Assembly: GCF_000282455.1 (NCBI RefSeq)
Contig: NZ_AKJG01000062.1
Coordinates: 1 to 43,749 of the forward strand
DNA from: Pseudomonas sp. GM74
Lineage (GTDB): Bacteria; Pseudomonadota; Gammaproteobacteria; Pseudomonadales; Pseudomonadaceae
Reading direction: 5' to 3'
Length of the DNA stretch: 43,749 bases
Of this stretch, positions 36,215-43,749 are shown piece by piece. Within the stretch, counting starts at the first letter, position 1. Each line of letters opens with the position of its first letter. A program made the position numbers and the translations under genes. The notes below the pieces were generated by a model. The model was not told the origin of the DNA and ran no database searches. It worked only from the letters and a program-made list of their open reading frames with translations.

Positions 36215-36375
36215 TGTAGCAGCTGCCGAGCCTGCGAGGCTGCGTTCGGCGGCGCAGCCGTCGTGAAATCAGACTGTGCGGTGTTACAGGTGAATTTGGT
36301 GCTCAGGGTTTACGACGGCTGCGTCCGAACGCGGCCCGCACCGAACGCAGCCTCGCAGGCTCGGCAGCTGCTACA
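36215..36375. repeat. Long REP-like inverted repeat with 35-bp perfect arms
   Basis: Arm 36215-36249 begins TGTAGCAGCTGCCGAGCCTG and is perfectly complementary to 36341-36375. A second inner pair, GGCGCAGCCGTCG and CGACGGCTGCGTC, nests inside. It starts six bases beyond the hemN Anr box and ends near the stop of the next gene. The right arm is identical to bases 4-38. Confidence 0.9.
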
Positions 36376-36391
36376 AGGGGGCGCCGCCGAT

Positions 36392-37075
36392 TTAGTGCCC
36401 CATCAACCAATGCTGATGCGGCCCCGGCAGTGTCCAGAGACCAAACAGCATCACCAGCATCCCACCCGCCATGCGCACACTGCGCTTGCGCAATAGTGCG
36501 GTGACGCGCTCGGCAGCCAGGCCGGTCGCCAGCAATACCGGCCAGGTGCCGAGCCCGAACGCAAGCATCAACAATGCACTGTCCAGCGCGTTGCCCTGAC
36601 TGGCTGACCATAGCAGGGTGCTGTAAACCAGGCCGCACGGCAGCCAGCCCCAGAGCGCACCCAGCAGCAGCGCGCGCGGAACGCTCGATACCGGCAGCAA
36701 CCGGTTGGCGACTGGCTGGATGTGCCGCCACAAGCCTCGACCGAGGCTTTCGATACGGGTCAGGCCACTCCACCAGCCGGCCAGGTACAGGCCCATGGAA
36801 ATCAGTAGCAACCCGGCGAGGACACGCAGGAACATCGCCGCCGGGCTGCTGGCCACGGCCCATCCGGCCAGGCCGATCAGCAGTCCGGCGCAGGCATAAC
36901 TCAGAATCCGCCCCAGGTTGTAGGCCAGCAGCAGGCGAAAGCGGCGGCTGCGTTGCTCCTTGGGAATCGCCAGGGTCAGCGCGCCCATCAAGCCGCCGCA
37001 CATGCCCAGGCAATGGCCGCCGCCGAGCAAGCCGAGGATCACCGCCGACACCAGCAGTGGCGCCAGGTCAAGCAT
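36392..37075 (-). CDS. DsbD_2/TauE-like membrane protein downstream of ccoS
   Basis: The 227-residue integral membrane protein (about six segments) belongs to the cytochrome-c-biogenesis transmembrane (DsbD_2) / sulfite exporter-like group. The HCLGMCGG motif near residue 20 and the later LPCGLVYS motif supply paired Cys and Met/His that could carry copper or electrons through the membrane. ATG 37075 (MLDLAPLLVS) overlaps the end of ccoS by eight bases, so it is the last gene of the ccoG-H-I-S operon and is probably needed for cbb3 oxidase or copper handling. That role is an inference from context; 'sulfite exporter' would be a family label only. Confidence 0.8.
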   Translation of the reverse strand: MLDLAPLLVSAVILGLLGGGHCLGMCGGLMGALTLAIPKEQRSRRFRLLLAYNLGRILSYACAGLLIGLAGWAVASSPAAMFLRVLAGLLLISMGLYLAGWWSGLTRIESLGRGLWRHIQPVANRLLPVSSVPRALLLGALWGWLPCGLVYSTLLWSASQGNALDSALLMLAFGLGTWPVLLATGLAAERVTALLRKRSVRMAGGMLVMLFGLWTLPGPHQHWLMGH

Positions 37076-37286
37076 GGGGCGGGGCCTTGTCTTGCGGCTT
37101 GGCCGATTGGCCGCTGGCCTCATCGACGGCGGCGGTGTGGTTCGGGTCCTGGTCGTCGAACAGGATGCTGTGGGCCGGGCCGTCAAGGTCGTCGTACTGA
37201 CCGCTGTCCACCGCCCAGAAGAAGATATAGACGGCGATGGCCACGATCAGCAGTGCAGCGGGAATCATCACGTAAAGAGCTGGCAT
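37068..37286 (-). CDS. ccoS: cbb3 oxidase assembly protein CcoS
   Basis: The 72-residue protein is a single-pass membrane factor needed for cofactor insertion in the cbb3 oxidase. One membrane segment (about 6-25, VMIPAALLIVAIAVYIFFWA) is followed by the family block SGQYDDLDGPAHSIL and an acidic, flexible tail. ATG 37286 lies 22 bases after the ccoI stop. The gene overlaps the next gene by eight bases, showing close coupling. Confidence 0.92.
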   Translation of the reverse strand: MPALYVMIPAALLIVAIAVYIFFWAVDSGQYDDLDGPAHSILFDDQDPNHTAAVDEASGQSAKPQDKAPPHA

Positions 37287-37308
37287 CTGGACTCCATGCT
37301 CGCGCGGC

Positions 37309-39759
37309 TCAGGCCGGCAGCGGGCGGGTTTCTGGCGTGGTGCAGGGGGCGGGCGCGCTCGGCATGCGAGTCAGGCGCAGCGCGTTCAATACCACGGTCA
37401 ACGAACTGATCGACATGCCCACCGCCGCCCAGACCGGAGTGATCCAGCCTAGGGCGGCGAAGGGCAGCATGAGGCCATTGTACAACCCCGCCCACAGCAG
37501 GTTCTCGATAATGACCCGACGGGTGCGCCGCGCCAGGCTGAAGGCTTGCACCAGCGCGTCGAGGCGGTTGGACAGCAGCACCGCATCGGCACTGGTTTTC
37601 GCCAGGTCGGTGGCCGAGCCCATGGCGACGCTGATATCCGCAGCCGCCAGCACCGGCACGTCATTGACCCCGTCACCCAGCATCAACACCTTGCGCCCTT
37701 CTTTGTGCAGTTGTTGCAGTACCTGCAGTTTATCGTCCGGACGCAAGCCGCCACGGGCTTCATCGATGCCCAGTTCCGCCGCCACGCTGGCGACCATCGG
37801 CGAACTGTCGCCGGACAACAGCAGCGTGCGCCAGCCACGCGCCCTGCACGCGGCCAGCAGCTCGGGCGCATCGGCACGCAAGCGATCATCGAGGACAAGC
37901 CATGCCAGCGGTCCCTGGCTGTCGCCAAGCAGCAGCCATTGGCCGGCTTCTTCGGGCATCGACGGCACCACGGCGCCGCTGAGTTCGCAGACGAAACACG
38001 ATTGGCCGATGCGCAGGCGTCGCCCTTCAACCAGCCCCTCCAGACCAAGGCCCGGTGTGCTGTGGACTTCTTCGGCCGCCATCGGCGCACGACCGAAAGC
38101 GCGGGCGATCGGGTGTTCGGAGCGGTTTTCCAGGGCGGCGGCGAGGCTCAGGCATTGATTGCTGTCGAGGGCGCCGAGGGGGCGGATCGAACGCAGCGCC
38201 AGGCGACCTTCGGTGAGGGTGCCGGTCTTGTCGAAAATCACCGTGTCGATCTGGTTCAAGCCTTCCAGCACATGACCACGGGTCAACAGCAGGCCAAGTT
38301 TGTGCAATGTGCCGGTGGCGGCGGTGAGGGCGGTCGGCGTCGCCAGCGACAAGGCGCACGGGCAGGTCGCCACCAGCATCGCCAACACAATCCAGAATGC
38401 CCGCGATGAGTCCAGCTCCCACCACAACAGGCCAATCGCGGCGGCGGCGATCAGCGACAACAGCAGGAACCATTGCGCGGCGCGGTCGGCGATTTCCGCC
38501 AGGCGCGGCTTTTCGGCCTGGGCACGATCGAGCAGGCGAACGATGGCCGAGAGGCGAGTGTCCTGGCCCAGGGCCTGGACCTCGACGGTAAGCGCGCCTT
38601 CGACGTTCATTGTGCCGGCGGTGACCGCATCGCCCAGGGTGCGGGGTTGCGGCAGGTATTCGCCGGTCAGCAGCGATTCGTCGACACTCGACTGGCCGTC
38701 GAGGATCTTGCCGTCAGCCGGGAGAATGGCGCCTGGATGAACCAGCACCTGATCGCCAATGCGCAGTTCGCTGAGCAGAATGCGTTCGCTCTGGCCGTCG
38801 GCTGTCAATCGCAGGCACGAGGCGGGCAGCAGATTCACAAGCTGCGCGGTGGCGGCGGCGGTGCGTTCGCGGGCGCGCCGCTCCAGATAACGCCCGGCCA
38901 GCAGGAATAGGGCAAACATGCCGACGGCATCGAAATACAGTTCGCCGACCCCGGTGATGGATGTCCAGATCCCGGCGATGTAGGCGCTGCCGATGGCCAG
39001 CGACACCGAAACGTCCATGGTCAGGTGGCGGGTGCGCAGGTCGCGCATGGCGCCCTTGAAGAACGGCGCGCAGCTGTAGAACACGATCGGGGTGGTGAGG
39101 AACAGCGCAACCCAGCGCAGGATGGTGTGCAGTTCGGGGCTCAGGTCGATGTTGAATTCAGGCCAGGTGGCCATGGTTGCCATCATCGCCTGGAACCACA
39201 GCAACCCGGCCACGCCGAGCTGGCGCAGGGCCAGGCGGTTTTCGCTGGCCAGTTGTTCGCTGGCCCGGTCGGCCTGATACGGGTGCGCGGCGTAACCGAT
39301 GTGGCGCAGCTCGCTGAGGACCTGGCTCAGCGGTAATTGCGCGTCGCTCCAGCGTACGTGCAGGCGATGGTTGGACAGGTTCAGGCGCGCTTCGGCTACG
39401 GCAGGCAAGGTGCGCAGGTGTTTTTCGATCAACCAGCCGCAGGCGGCGCAACTGATGCCTTCCATCAATAGTGTGGTTTCGGCGAGTTCGCCGTCGTGGC
39501 GAACGAAGGGTTGCTGCACATCGGCACGGTCGTACAGCGCCAGTTCATCCACCAGTTGCACTGGCAGTGCTTCGGGGTTGGACGAGGCTTCGCTGCGGTG
39601 CTGGTAATAGCTTTCCAGACCGGCGGCGACAATGGCCTCGGCCACGGCCTGGCAACCCGGGCAGCAGAATTCGCGGGTTTGCCCCAGGACCGCGGCGGTG
39701 AAGCGGCTGCCGGCCGGGACGGGCAGGGCGCAGTGGTAGCAGGGGAGTGGGGTGGTCAT
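37309..39759 (-). CDS. ccoI: Copper-exporting P1B-ATPase CcoI
   Basis: The 816-residue copper pump supplies copper for cbb3 oxidase assembly (FixI/CopA2 type). An N-terminal Cys-rich zone (CYHC at 7-10, CCPGC at 32-36) precedes a heavy-metal domain (GISCAAC, 101-107). The transport motif Cys466-Pro-Cys468, the phosphorylation site DKTGT with Asp510, SEHPIARA and GDGVND follow in P-type ATPase order, with eight membrane segments expected. ATG 39759 (MTTPLPCYHC) has a weak ribosome-binding site. It lies between ccoH (after a REP) and ccoS. Confidence 0.94.
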   Translation of the reverse strand: MTTPLPCYHCALPVPAGSRFTAAVLGQTREFCCPGCQAVAEAIVAAGLESYYQHRSEASSNPEALPVQLVDELALYDRADVQQPFVRHDGELAETTLLMEGISCAACGWLIEKHLRTLPAVAEARLNLSNHRLHVRWSDAQLPLSQVLSELRHIGYAAHPYQADRASEQLASENRLALRQLGVAGLLWFQAMMATMATWPEFNIDLSPELHTILRWVALFLTTPIVFYSCAPFFKGAMRDLRTRHLTMDVSVSLAIGSAYIAGIWTSITGVGELYFDAVGMFALFLLAGRYLERRARERTAAATAQLVNLLPASCLRLTADGQSERILLSELRIGDQVLVHPGAILPADGKILDGQSSVDESLLTGEYLPQPRTLGDAVTAGTMNVEGALTVEVQALGQDTRLSAIVRLLDRAQAEKPRLAEIADRAAQWFLLLSLIAAAAIGLLWWELDSSRAFWIVLAMLVATCPCALSLATPTALTAATGTLHKLGLLLTRGHVLEGLNQIDTVIFDKTGTLTEGRLALRSIRPLGALDSNQCLSLAAALENRSEHPIARAFGRAPMAAEEVHSTPGLGLEGLVEGRRLRIGQSCFVCELSGAVVPSMPEEAGQWLLLGDSQGPLAWLVLDDRLRADAPELLAACRARGWRTLLLSGDSSPMVASVAAELGIDEARGGLRPDDKLQVLQQLHKEGRKVLMLGDGVNDVPVLAAADISVAMGSATDLAKTSADAVLLSNRLDALVQAFSLARRTRRVIIENLLWAGLYNGLMLPFAALGWITPVWAAVGMSISSLTVVLNALRLTRMPSAPAPCTTPETRPLPA

Positions 39760-39810
39760 GGGTTTTTCACTAATGCTGCGGGATCTCTGTCGTCAGGGAG
39801 GGCCTCATCA

Positions 39811-39904
39811 CTGTAGGAGCTGACGAGTGAAACGAGGCTGCGATCTTTTTGGGAGCGCTGCAAAAGCAAGATCAAAAGATCGCAGCCTGCGGCAGCTCCT
39901 ACAG
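39811..39904. repeat. REP-like inverted repeat inside the cco assembly operon
   Basis: CTGTAGGAGCTG at the left mirrors CAGCTCCTACAG at the right; inside, GAAACGAGGCTGCGATCTTTT pairs in part with AAAAGATCGCAGCCT. It splits ccoH from ccoI and slightly overlaps the 3' end of ccoH. Confidence 0.82.
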
Positions 39905-40432
39905 GTCTTCGGCACCTTGCAACGGTTCGTCACCGAGCAGCAGATCCTTGTCATGGCTGACCATTTCCTCTTCGAACATGCGCCAGATGTGCTCGTCCTG
40001 AGTGCCAAGCAACTCGACAAAACGCCGGCCTTCGACCTTGTCGTTCAACTGGCCGATGTAGCGGCCCTGTTCGGTTTCGCTGCGGGTCAGGGTGATCTTG
40101 CGATCCTTTTCCGGCTGGGTCGGCGAGATCAGGTTCAGCTCCAGGGTCCCGGGCTGGCTGTCGCCGCTCAGGCGCAGGTCAACCTCGCCGGTCATGCCGT
40201 CGAGATGAACGCTGGCACGCATTTTCAGGGTCTGGGCCAGCAGCTCACGGTCAAGGGAGCGGTTGATGCCTTTGCCGGCCTCGTAGTAGTTGTCGTTGAC
40301 CAGGTTGTCAGGGTTGTTCACCGCGATGGTCACCATGGACAAGGTCAAGGCCACCGAGCAGGCCAGGATCCCGATGATGATCCACGGCCAGAGGTGCTTG
40401 TACCAGGGGCTTGCGGCAGTTGCTGCGGGCAT
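39899..40432 (-). CDS. ccoH: cbb3 oxidase assembly protein CcoH/FixH
   Basis: The 177-residue FixH-family protein is a single-span membrane factor for cbb3 oxidase assembly. One membrane segment (about 19-40, WPWIIIGILACSVALTLSMV) is followed by a periplasmic domain with the family blocks VNNPDNLVNDNYYEAGKGIN and DGMTGEVDLRL. ATG 40432 (MPAATAASPW) with GAGAGAA upstream is preferred over the start at 40447, which overlaps ccoG. It follows ccoG after 11 bases. Its stop lies inside the REP-like element to its left. Confidence 0.92.
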   Translation of the reverse strand: MPAATAASPWYKHLWPWIIIGILACSVALTLSMVTIAVNNPDNLVNDNYYEAGKGINRSLDRELLAQTLKMRASVHLDGMTGEVDLRLSGDSQPGTLELNLISPTQPEKDRKITLTRSETEQGRYIGQLNDKVEGRRFVELLGTQDEHIWRMFEEEMVSHDKDLLLGDEPLQGAEDL

Positions 40433-40443
40433 GTTCAGTTCTC

Positions 40444-41862
40444 TCAACGATTCTGTGGGCCGATGAACCGGCTCTTGGCTTCAATGTGGACGCTTTCGTC
40501 ATCGGCGTCCTTGAGGATGAATTTCACCTCGTTGGTGCTCGACGGCAGTTTTTCCGGTGCGACGGACAGCTCGACAGGCTGGCTGACGATGTCGCCGGCC
40601 GCGACCTTGATCTCGCGTCGACCCTGCAATTTGAGATCCGGCAGGCCGGAGGCGTCGAGCAGGTAGGTATGGTCACGCTGGTCCTTGTTCATGATTTTCA
40701 GGCTGTAGACGTTTTCGATCCGGCCTTCGGCGTTCTCGCGGTACAGCACGCGGTCCTTGCTGACATCGAAGCCCACCAGCGCACGCATGAAGAATGCCGT
40801 CACCAGCAGGCTGATCATTGCCAGCAGCACAATGGCATAGCCAATCAGGCGCGGACGCAGTTTATGGGTTTTCTGCCCGGACAGGTTGTGCTCGGTGGTG
40901 TAGCTGATCAGTCCGCGCGGGTATTCCATTTTGTCCATGATGGCGTCGCAGGCGTCGATGCAGGCGGCGCAACCGATGCATTCGATCTGCAGGCCGTCGC
41001 GGATGTCGATACCGGTCGGGCAGACCTGGACGCACATGGTGCAGTCGATGCAGTCACCCAGGCCCTGAGCCTTGTAGTCGATGCCTTTTTTACGCGGGCC
41101 ACGGCCTTCGCCACGGCGCGGGTCGTAGGAAACGATCAGGGTGTCCTTGTCGAACATCACGCTCTGGAAGCGTGCGTACGGGCACATGTAGATGCACACC
41201 TGTTCGCGCAACCAGCCGGCGTTGCCGTAAGTGGCGAGGGTGAAGAAACCGACCCAGAAGTACGACCAGCCATCCGCCTGGCCGGTGAAGAAGTCGAACA
41301 CCAGTTCGCGGACCGGTGAGAAGTAGCCGACGAAGGTCATGCCGGTGACGAAACCGATCAGCAGCCACATGGTGTGCTTGCTGAACTTGCGCAGGAACTT
41401 GTTGGCGGTCATCGGCGCCTTGTCGAGCTTGATGCGTTGGTTGCGGTCACCTTCGGTGACTTTTTCGCACCACATGAAGATCCAGGTCCAGACGCTTTGC
41501 GGGCAGGTATAACCGCACCAGACCCGGCCGGCGTACACGGTGATGAAGAACAGGCCGAAGGCGGCGATGATCAACATGCCGGACAGCAGAATGAAATCCT
41601 GGGGCCAGAAGGTGGCGCCGAAAATGAAGAACTTGCGCTCCGGCAGGTTCCACCACACGGCCTGATGACCGCCCCAGTTCAGCCACACCGTGCCGAAATA
41701 CAGCAGGAACAACAGGGCTCCGCCGGTCATCCGCAGGTTGCGAAACAGGCCGGTGAAGGCGCGGGTGTAGATTTTTTCCCTGGAGGCGTAGAGGTCGACG
41801 CTGTTGTTCGCGTTCCTGGTGGGTGGAGTGACGTCGTGTACCGGAATCTGGTTGCTCATCAT
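40444..41862 (-). CDS. ccoG: cbb3 oxidase accessory protein CcoG
   Basis: The 472-residue membrane ferredoxin-like protein (RdxA/FixG) is reported to reduce Cu(II) to Cu(I) for cbb3 assembly. About five membrane segments surround two 4Fe-4S sites: Cys271, 274, 277, 281 (CIDCTMCVQVCP) and Cys295, 298, 301, 305 (CIGCAACIDAC). A conserved Cys116/Cys120 pair (CGYTCP) lies in the membrane part, and a FixG C-terminal Ig-like domain ends the protein. Two ATGs (41862, 41859) are adjacent; GGGATG upstream suits either. It is the first gene of ccoG-H-I-S and the membrane protein. Confidence 0.94.
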   Translation of the reverse strand: MMSNQIPVHDVTPPTRNANNSVDLYASREKIYTRAFTGLFRNLRMTGGALLFLLYFGTVWLNWGGHQAVWWNLPERKFFIFGATFWPQDFILLSGMLIIAAFGLFFITVYAGRVWCGYTCPQSVWTWIFMWCEKVTEGDRNQRIKLDKAPMTANKFLRKFSKHTMWLLIGFVTGMTFVGYFSPVRELVFDFFTGQADGWSYFWVGFFTLATYGNAGWLREQVCIYMCPYARFQSVMFDKDTLIVSYDPRRGEGRGPRKKGIDYKAQGLGDCIDCTMCVQVCPTGIDIRDGLQIECIGCAACIDACDAIMDKMEYPRGLISYTTEHNLSGQKTHKLRPRLIGYAIVLLAMISLLVTAFFMRALVGFDVSKDRVLYRENAEGRIENVYSLKIMNKDQRDHTYLLDASGLPDLKLQGRREIKVAAGDIVSQPVELSVAPEKLPSSTNEVKFILKDADDESVHIEAKSRFIGPQNR

Positions 41863-42127
41863 TGCATCCCACGGCAGTGGAAAAGTGCCTCGGTCAGTAC
41901 GTGCCGACCGCGGTCAAAAAGGGGTGTTGCAGTGGCGCAATGATACGCCTGTCGCTCTAGCCTGCGGGTGCGACCTTTGGTCACGTTTGGCAAAATCAAT
42001 TGATGGTGTAATGACTTGAATCAATTGACTTGTAAATTATGGACGAGTTTTCGGTGTGGGTCGTTCGATCCTGTTTCATTCCATGACTGCATTTTTCAAT
42101 TTGATCCCTCGAATACTGGCCTCAAAC
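41863..42127. promoter_or_regulatory. ccoP-ccoG intergenic region
   Basis: The gap carries two direct copies of ATCAATTGA (41995-42003 and 42020-42028), each nearly a palindrome. A candidate -10, TATCAT on the minus strand (around 41943), lies before ccoG without a good -35. A degenerate Anr-like text (TTGAT-TCAA-GTCAT on the minus strand) overlaps the second copy but is badly placed for activation. The region is AT-rich compared with neighbours. Confidence 0.45.
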
Positions 42128-42172
42128 GAAACGGCCCCGCCAATTCACATTGGCGGGGCCGTTTTTTGTTGC
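42128..42172 (-). terminator. Terminator of the ccoNOQP operon
   Basis: A 15-bp perfect stem (42130-42144 with 42149-42163) has a four-base loop. TTTCGTTT follows on the minus strand and TTTTTT on the plus strand. It lies 24 bases past the ccoP stop. Confidence 0.88.
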
Positions 42173-42186
42173 TTCAAGCGTTTGCC

Positions 42187-43164
42187 TTACTCGGCGTCCG
42201 CTGCCTTCTCACCGTGAGACAGGCTGTAGACGTAAGCGGCCAGCAGGTGAACCTTGTCGTTACCCTGCATTGCCTCTTGCGCAGGCATCTGGCCCTGACG
42301 GCCGTAACGGATGGTCTGCTGCAGTTGAGCGAAGCTCGAACCGTAGATGAACGCTGCCGGGTGAGTCAGGTCGGGTGCGCCCATCGCTGGGGTGCCTTTG
42401 CCTTCCGGACCGTGGCACGCCACGCAGTTGGTAGCGAACAGTTTCTGCCCGGCAACCGGATCGGCCTTGGCGCCTTCCGGCAGCTTGCGGCCATCCAGGT
42501 TGGTCAGGACAAACGCGGCCACGTCGGCCACGCCTTGTTCGCCGATCACTTCAGCCCACGCAGGCATCACCGCATGACGGCCGCCCATGATGGTGGTCTT
42601 GATGGTTTGTGCCTCGCCGCCCCAGCGCCAGTCGGCGTCGGTCAGATTCGGGAAGCCATAGGCGCCCTTGGCGTCGGAACCGTGGCAAACCGAGCAGTTG
42701 GAGGCGAACAGGCGGCCACCCATCTTCAGGGCTTGCGGGTCCTTGGCCACTTCTTCGATTGGCATGGCCGCGAACTTGGCGAAGATCGGACCGAACTTGG
42801 CGTCCGACCTGGCCATTTCCTTTTCCCACTCGTGAACACCGGTCCAGCCGGTCTGGCCGTTGGCGAACGGGGTCTGCTTCTCGTTGTCGAGGTAGCCGTA
42901 ACCCGGCAGCAGGCCTTTCCAGTTACCCAGGCCCGGATACAGCGCCAGGTAGCCCAGTGCGAAGATGATGGTGCCCACGAACAGCATGAACCACCATTTC
43001 GGCAGCGGGTTGTCGTACTCCTCGATCCCGTCGAAGGAGTGACCAACCGTCTCGTCGGTTTGCTCGGCGCGCTGGCCCTTGCGGGTGGACAGCAGCAGCC
43101 AGGTCAGGGCGAAGATGGTGCCGAGACTGAGGACTGTGACGTACAGACTCCAGAATGTAGTCAT
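42187..43164 (-). CDS. ccoP: cbb3 cytochrome oxidase subunit III, dihaem
   Basis: The 325-residue subunit brings electrons from the bc1 complex/cytochrome c to the cbb3 oxidase. Two N-terminal membrane segments (about 6-26 and 57-76) precede two cytochrome c domains: CSVCH at 157-161 and CVACH at 247-251. Met axial ligands are likely Met200 (HAVMPAWAE) and the Met in [13 protein letters not shown] 43164 overlaps the ccoQ stop by four bases. It is the last gene of the ccoNOQP operon, followed by a terminator. The two-haem, two-segment form is the common Pseudomonas type. Confidence 0.95.
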   Translation of the reverse strand: MTTFWSLYVTVLSLGTIFALTWLLLSTRKGQRAEQTDETVGHSFDGIEEYDNPLPKWWFMLFVGTIIFALGYLALYPGLGNWKGLLPGYGYLDNEKQTPFANGQTGWTGVHEWEKEMARSDAKFGPIFAKFAAMPIEEVAKDPQALKMGGRLFASNCSVCHGSDAKGAYGFPNLTDADWRWGGEAQTIKTTIMGGRHAVMPAWAEVIGEQGVADVAAFVLTNLDGRKLPEGAKADPVAGQKLFATNCVACHGPEGKGTPAMGAPDLTHPAAFIYGSSFAQLQQTIRYGRQGQMPAQEAMQGNDKVHLLAAYVYSLSHGEKAADAE

Positions 43165-43346
43165 TCTTTGTTACTCCTAGAAGCTTGCTCGACGTGCTTG
43201 ATGGCTTCGGGATCATCCGCGAAAGGCAGCAAGGTCGCGTCTTCAAACTCCGACTTGCGCTTGGGACTGAACACCCACAGTGCCAGTCCGATGAAGGCCA
43301 CCATCACGACAACGGTGCCCAGGCCACGAATCATCCCGATATCCAT
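43161..43346 (-). CDS. ccoQ: cbb3 oxidase subunit CcoQ
   Basis: The 61-residue single-span protein stabilises the cbb3 oxidase. The membrane segment is at about 7-26 ([20 protein letters not shown]), followed by the basic SPKRKS and the block LPFADD common in CcoQ. I use ATG 43346 ([10 protein letters not shown]), because GGTGAA lies at the right distance; a GTG at 43355, which overlaps the ccoO stop, would add three residues. The stop overlaps the ccoP start. Confidence 0.9.
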   Translation of the reverse strand: MDIGMIRGLGTVVVMVAFIGLALWVFSPKRKSEFEDATLLPFADDPEAIKHVEQASRSNKE

Positions 43347-43351
43347 CCAAT

Positions 43352-43749
43352 TCACCGTTTGCTTTTGATGATGGTGCCCAGGCCTTGCAGATAGGCCACC
43401 AGCGCGTCCATTTCGGTTTTGCCCTTCACAGCATCCCTGGCGCCGGCGATATCTTCGTCGGTGTAAGGGACGCCGAGCGTGCGCAAGACTTCCATTTTCT
43501 TGGCGGTGTCTTTGCCGTCGAGCTTGTTTTCCACGAGGAACGGGTAGGCCGGCATTTTCGACTCGGGCACGACGTTGCGCGGGTTGTACAGGTGCGCACG
43601 CTGCCAGTCATCGGAGTAACGACCGCCGACGCGGGCCAGGTCCGGACCGGTACGCTTGGAACCCCACAGGAACGGGTGGTCCCAGACGCTTTCACCGGCG
43701 ACCGAGTAGTGGCCGTAGCGTTCGGTTTCGGCACGGAACGGACGGATCA
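43352..43749 (-). CDS. ccoO: cbb3 oxidase subunit II, 3' part (truncated by window edge)
   Basis: The last 131 residues of the mono-haem cytochrome subunit CcoO run to the right edge; the haem site (CxxCH) and the membrane anchor are outside. Visible are [40 protein letters not shown], the block [20 protein letters not shown] (with the Met ligand) and the C-terminal end in [14 protein letters not shown]. The frame is open to the edge with no stop. It leads into ccoQ and ccoP with a short overlap, so one operon is shared with ccoN beyond the window. Confidence 0.92.
   Translation of the reverse strand, partial: IRPFRAETERYGHYSVAGESVWDHPFLWGSKRTGPDLARVGGRYSDDWQRAHLYNPRNVVPESKMPAYPFLVENKLDGKDTAKKMEVLRTLGVPYTDEDIAGARDAVKGKTEMDALVAYLQGLGTIIKSKR

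Noticed and set aside
42012..42030. Anr box upstream of ccoG
   Set aside because: The right half (GTCAT) fits poorly and the position does not match any plausible -10.

Overview
The window comes from a Pseudomonas chromosome, most likely of the P. fluorescens group. It is GC-rich, its proteins (Anr, HemN, Smc, LigA, Apt, CcoG/I/P) are of clearly pseudomonad type, and nearly every convergent intergenic gap carries the inverted-pair REP sequences (core GAGCGAGCTTGCTCGCGAT) typical of that group. I see no prophage, plasmid, transposase, CRISPR array or foreign island. From memory, the gene order matches P. aeruginosa PAO1 as two blocks: about PA3046-PA3049 (1-8 kb) and about PA1520-PA1553 (9.5 kb to the end).

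Layout. 0-8 kb: rmf (ribosome hibernation) with a structured leader; rlmKL (23S rRNA methyltransferase) with a candidate Cys-rich leader peptide; a CHASE-PAS-PAS-GGDEF diguanylate cyclase; dacB (PBP4); and yggL. 8-17.7 kb: a purine-catabolism locus. A BenE-type transporter diverges from a GntR/FCD regulator. The leftward operon xdhA-xdhB-xdhC-guaD turns guanine into xanthine and then urate. A second FCD regulator diverges from xdhA, and two matching dyads sit on and next to the predicted xdhA promoter. 17.7-24.8 kb: smc, zipA and ligA (chromosome organisation, division, replication). 24.9-26.1 kb: a zinc-ribbon/metallopeptidase-like gene interrupted by an in-frame TGA exactly where a zinc-ribbon cysteine is expected. 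26.2-31.8 kb: SRP 4.5S RNA, a periplasmic solute-binding protein, then dnaX-ybaB, an MDR oxidoreductase and recR. 32-33.8 kb: an acyl-CoA dehydrogenase and apt. 33.9-43.7 kb: the oxygen-response and cbb3 oxidase block: anr, hemN (with a perfect Anr box), a DsbD_2/TauE-like membrane protein, ccoS, ccoI, ccoH, ccoG, then ccoP, ccoQ and the 3' part of ccoO, which runs off the right edge.

How the genes fit together. Anr senses oxygen through a 4Fe-4S cluster and very probably activates hemN (anaerobic haem synthesis) through the perfect TTGAT-N4-ATCAA site. ccoG, ccoH, ccoI and ccoS supply copper and assembly functions for the cbb3 oxidase encoded by ccoOQP. Purine salvage (apt) and purine breakdown (guaD, xdhABC) are both present.

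Most of the window is conserved housekeeping DNA and I do not see a wholly new system. The observations most worth checking are the TGA-for-Cys codon, the leaders of rmf and rlmKL, the paired operators at xdhA, the FCD regulator lacking metal ligands, and the REP pairs, two of which lie inside operons.
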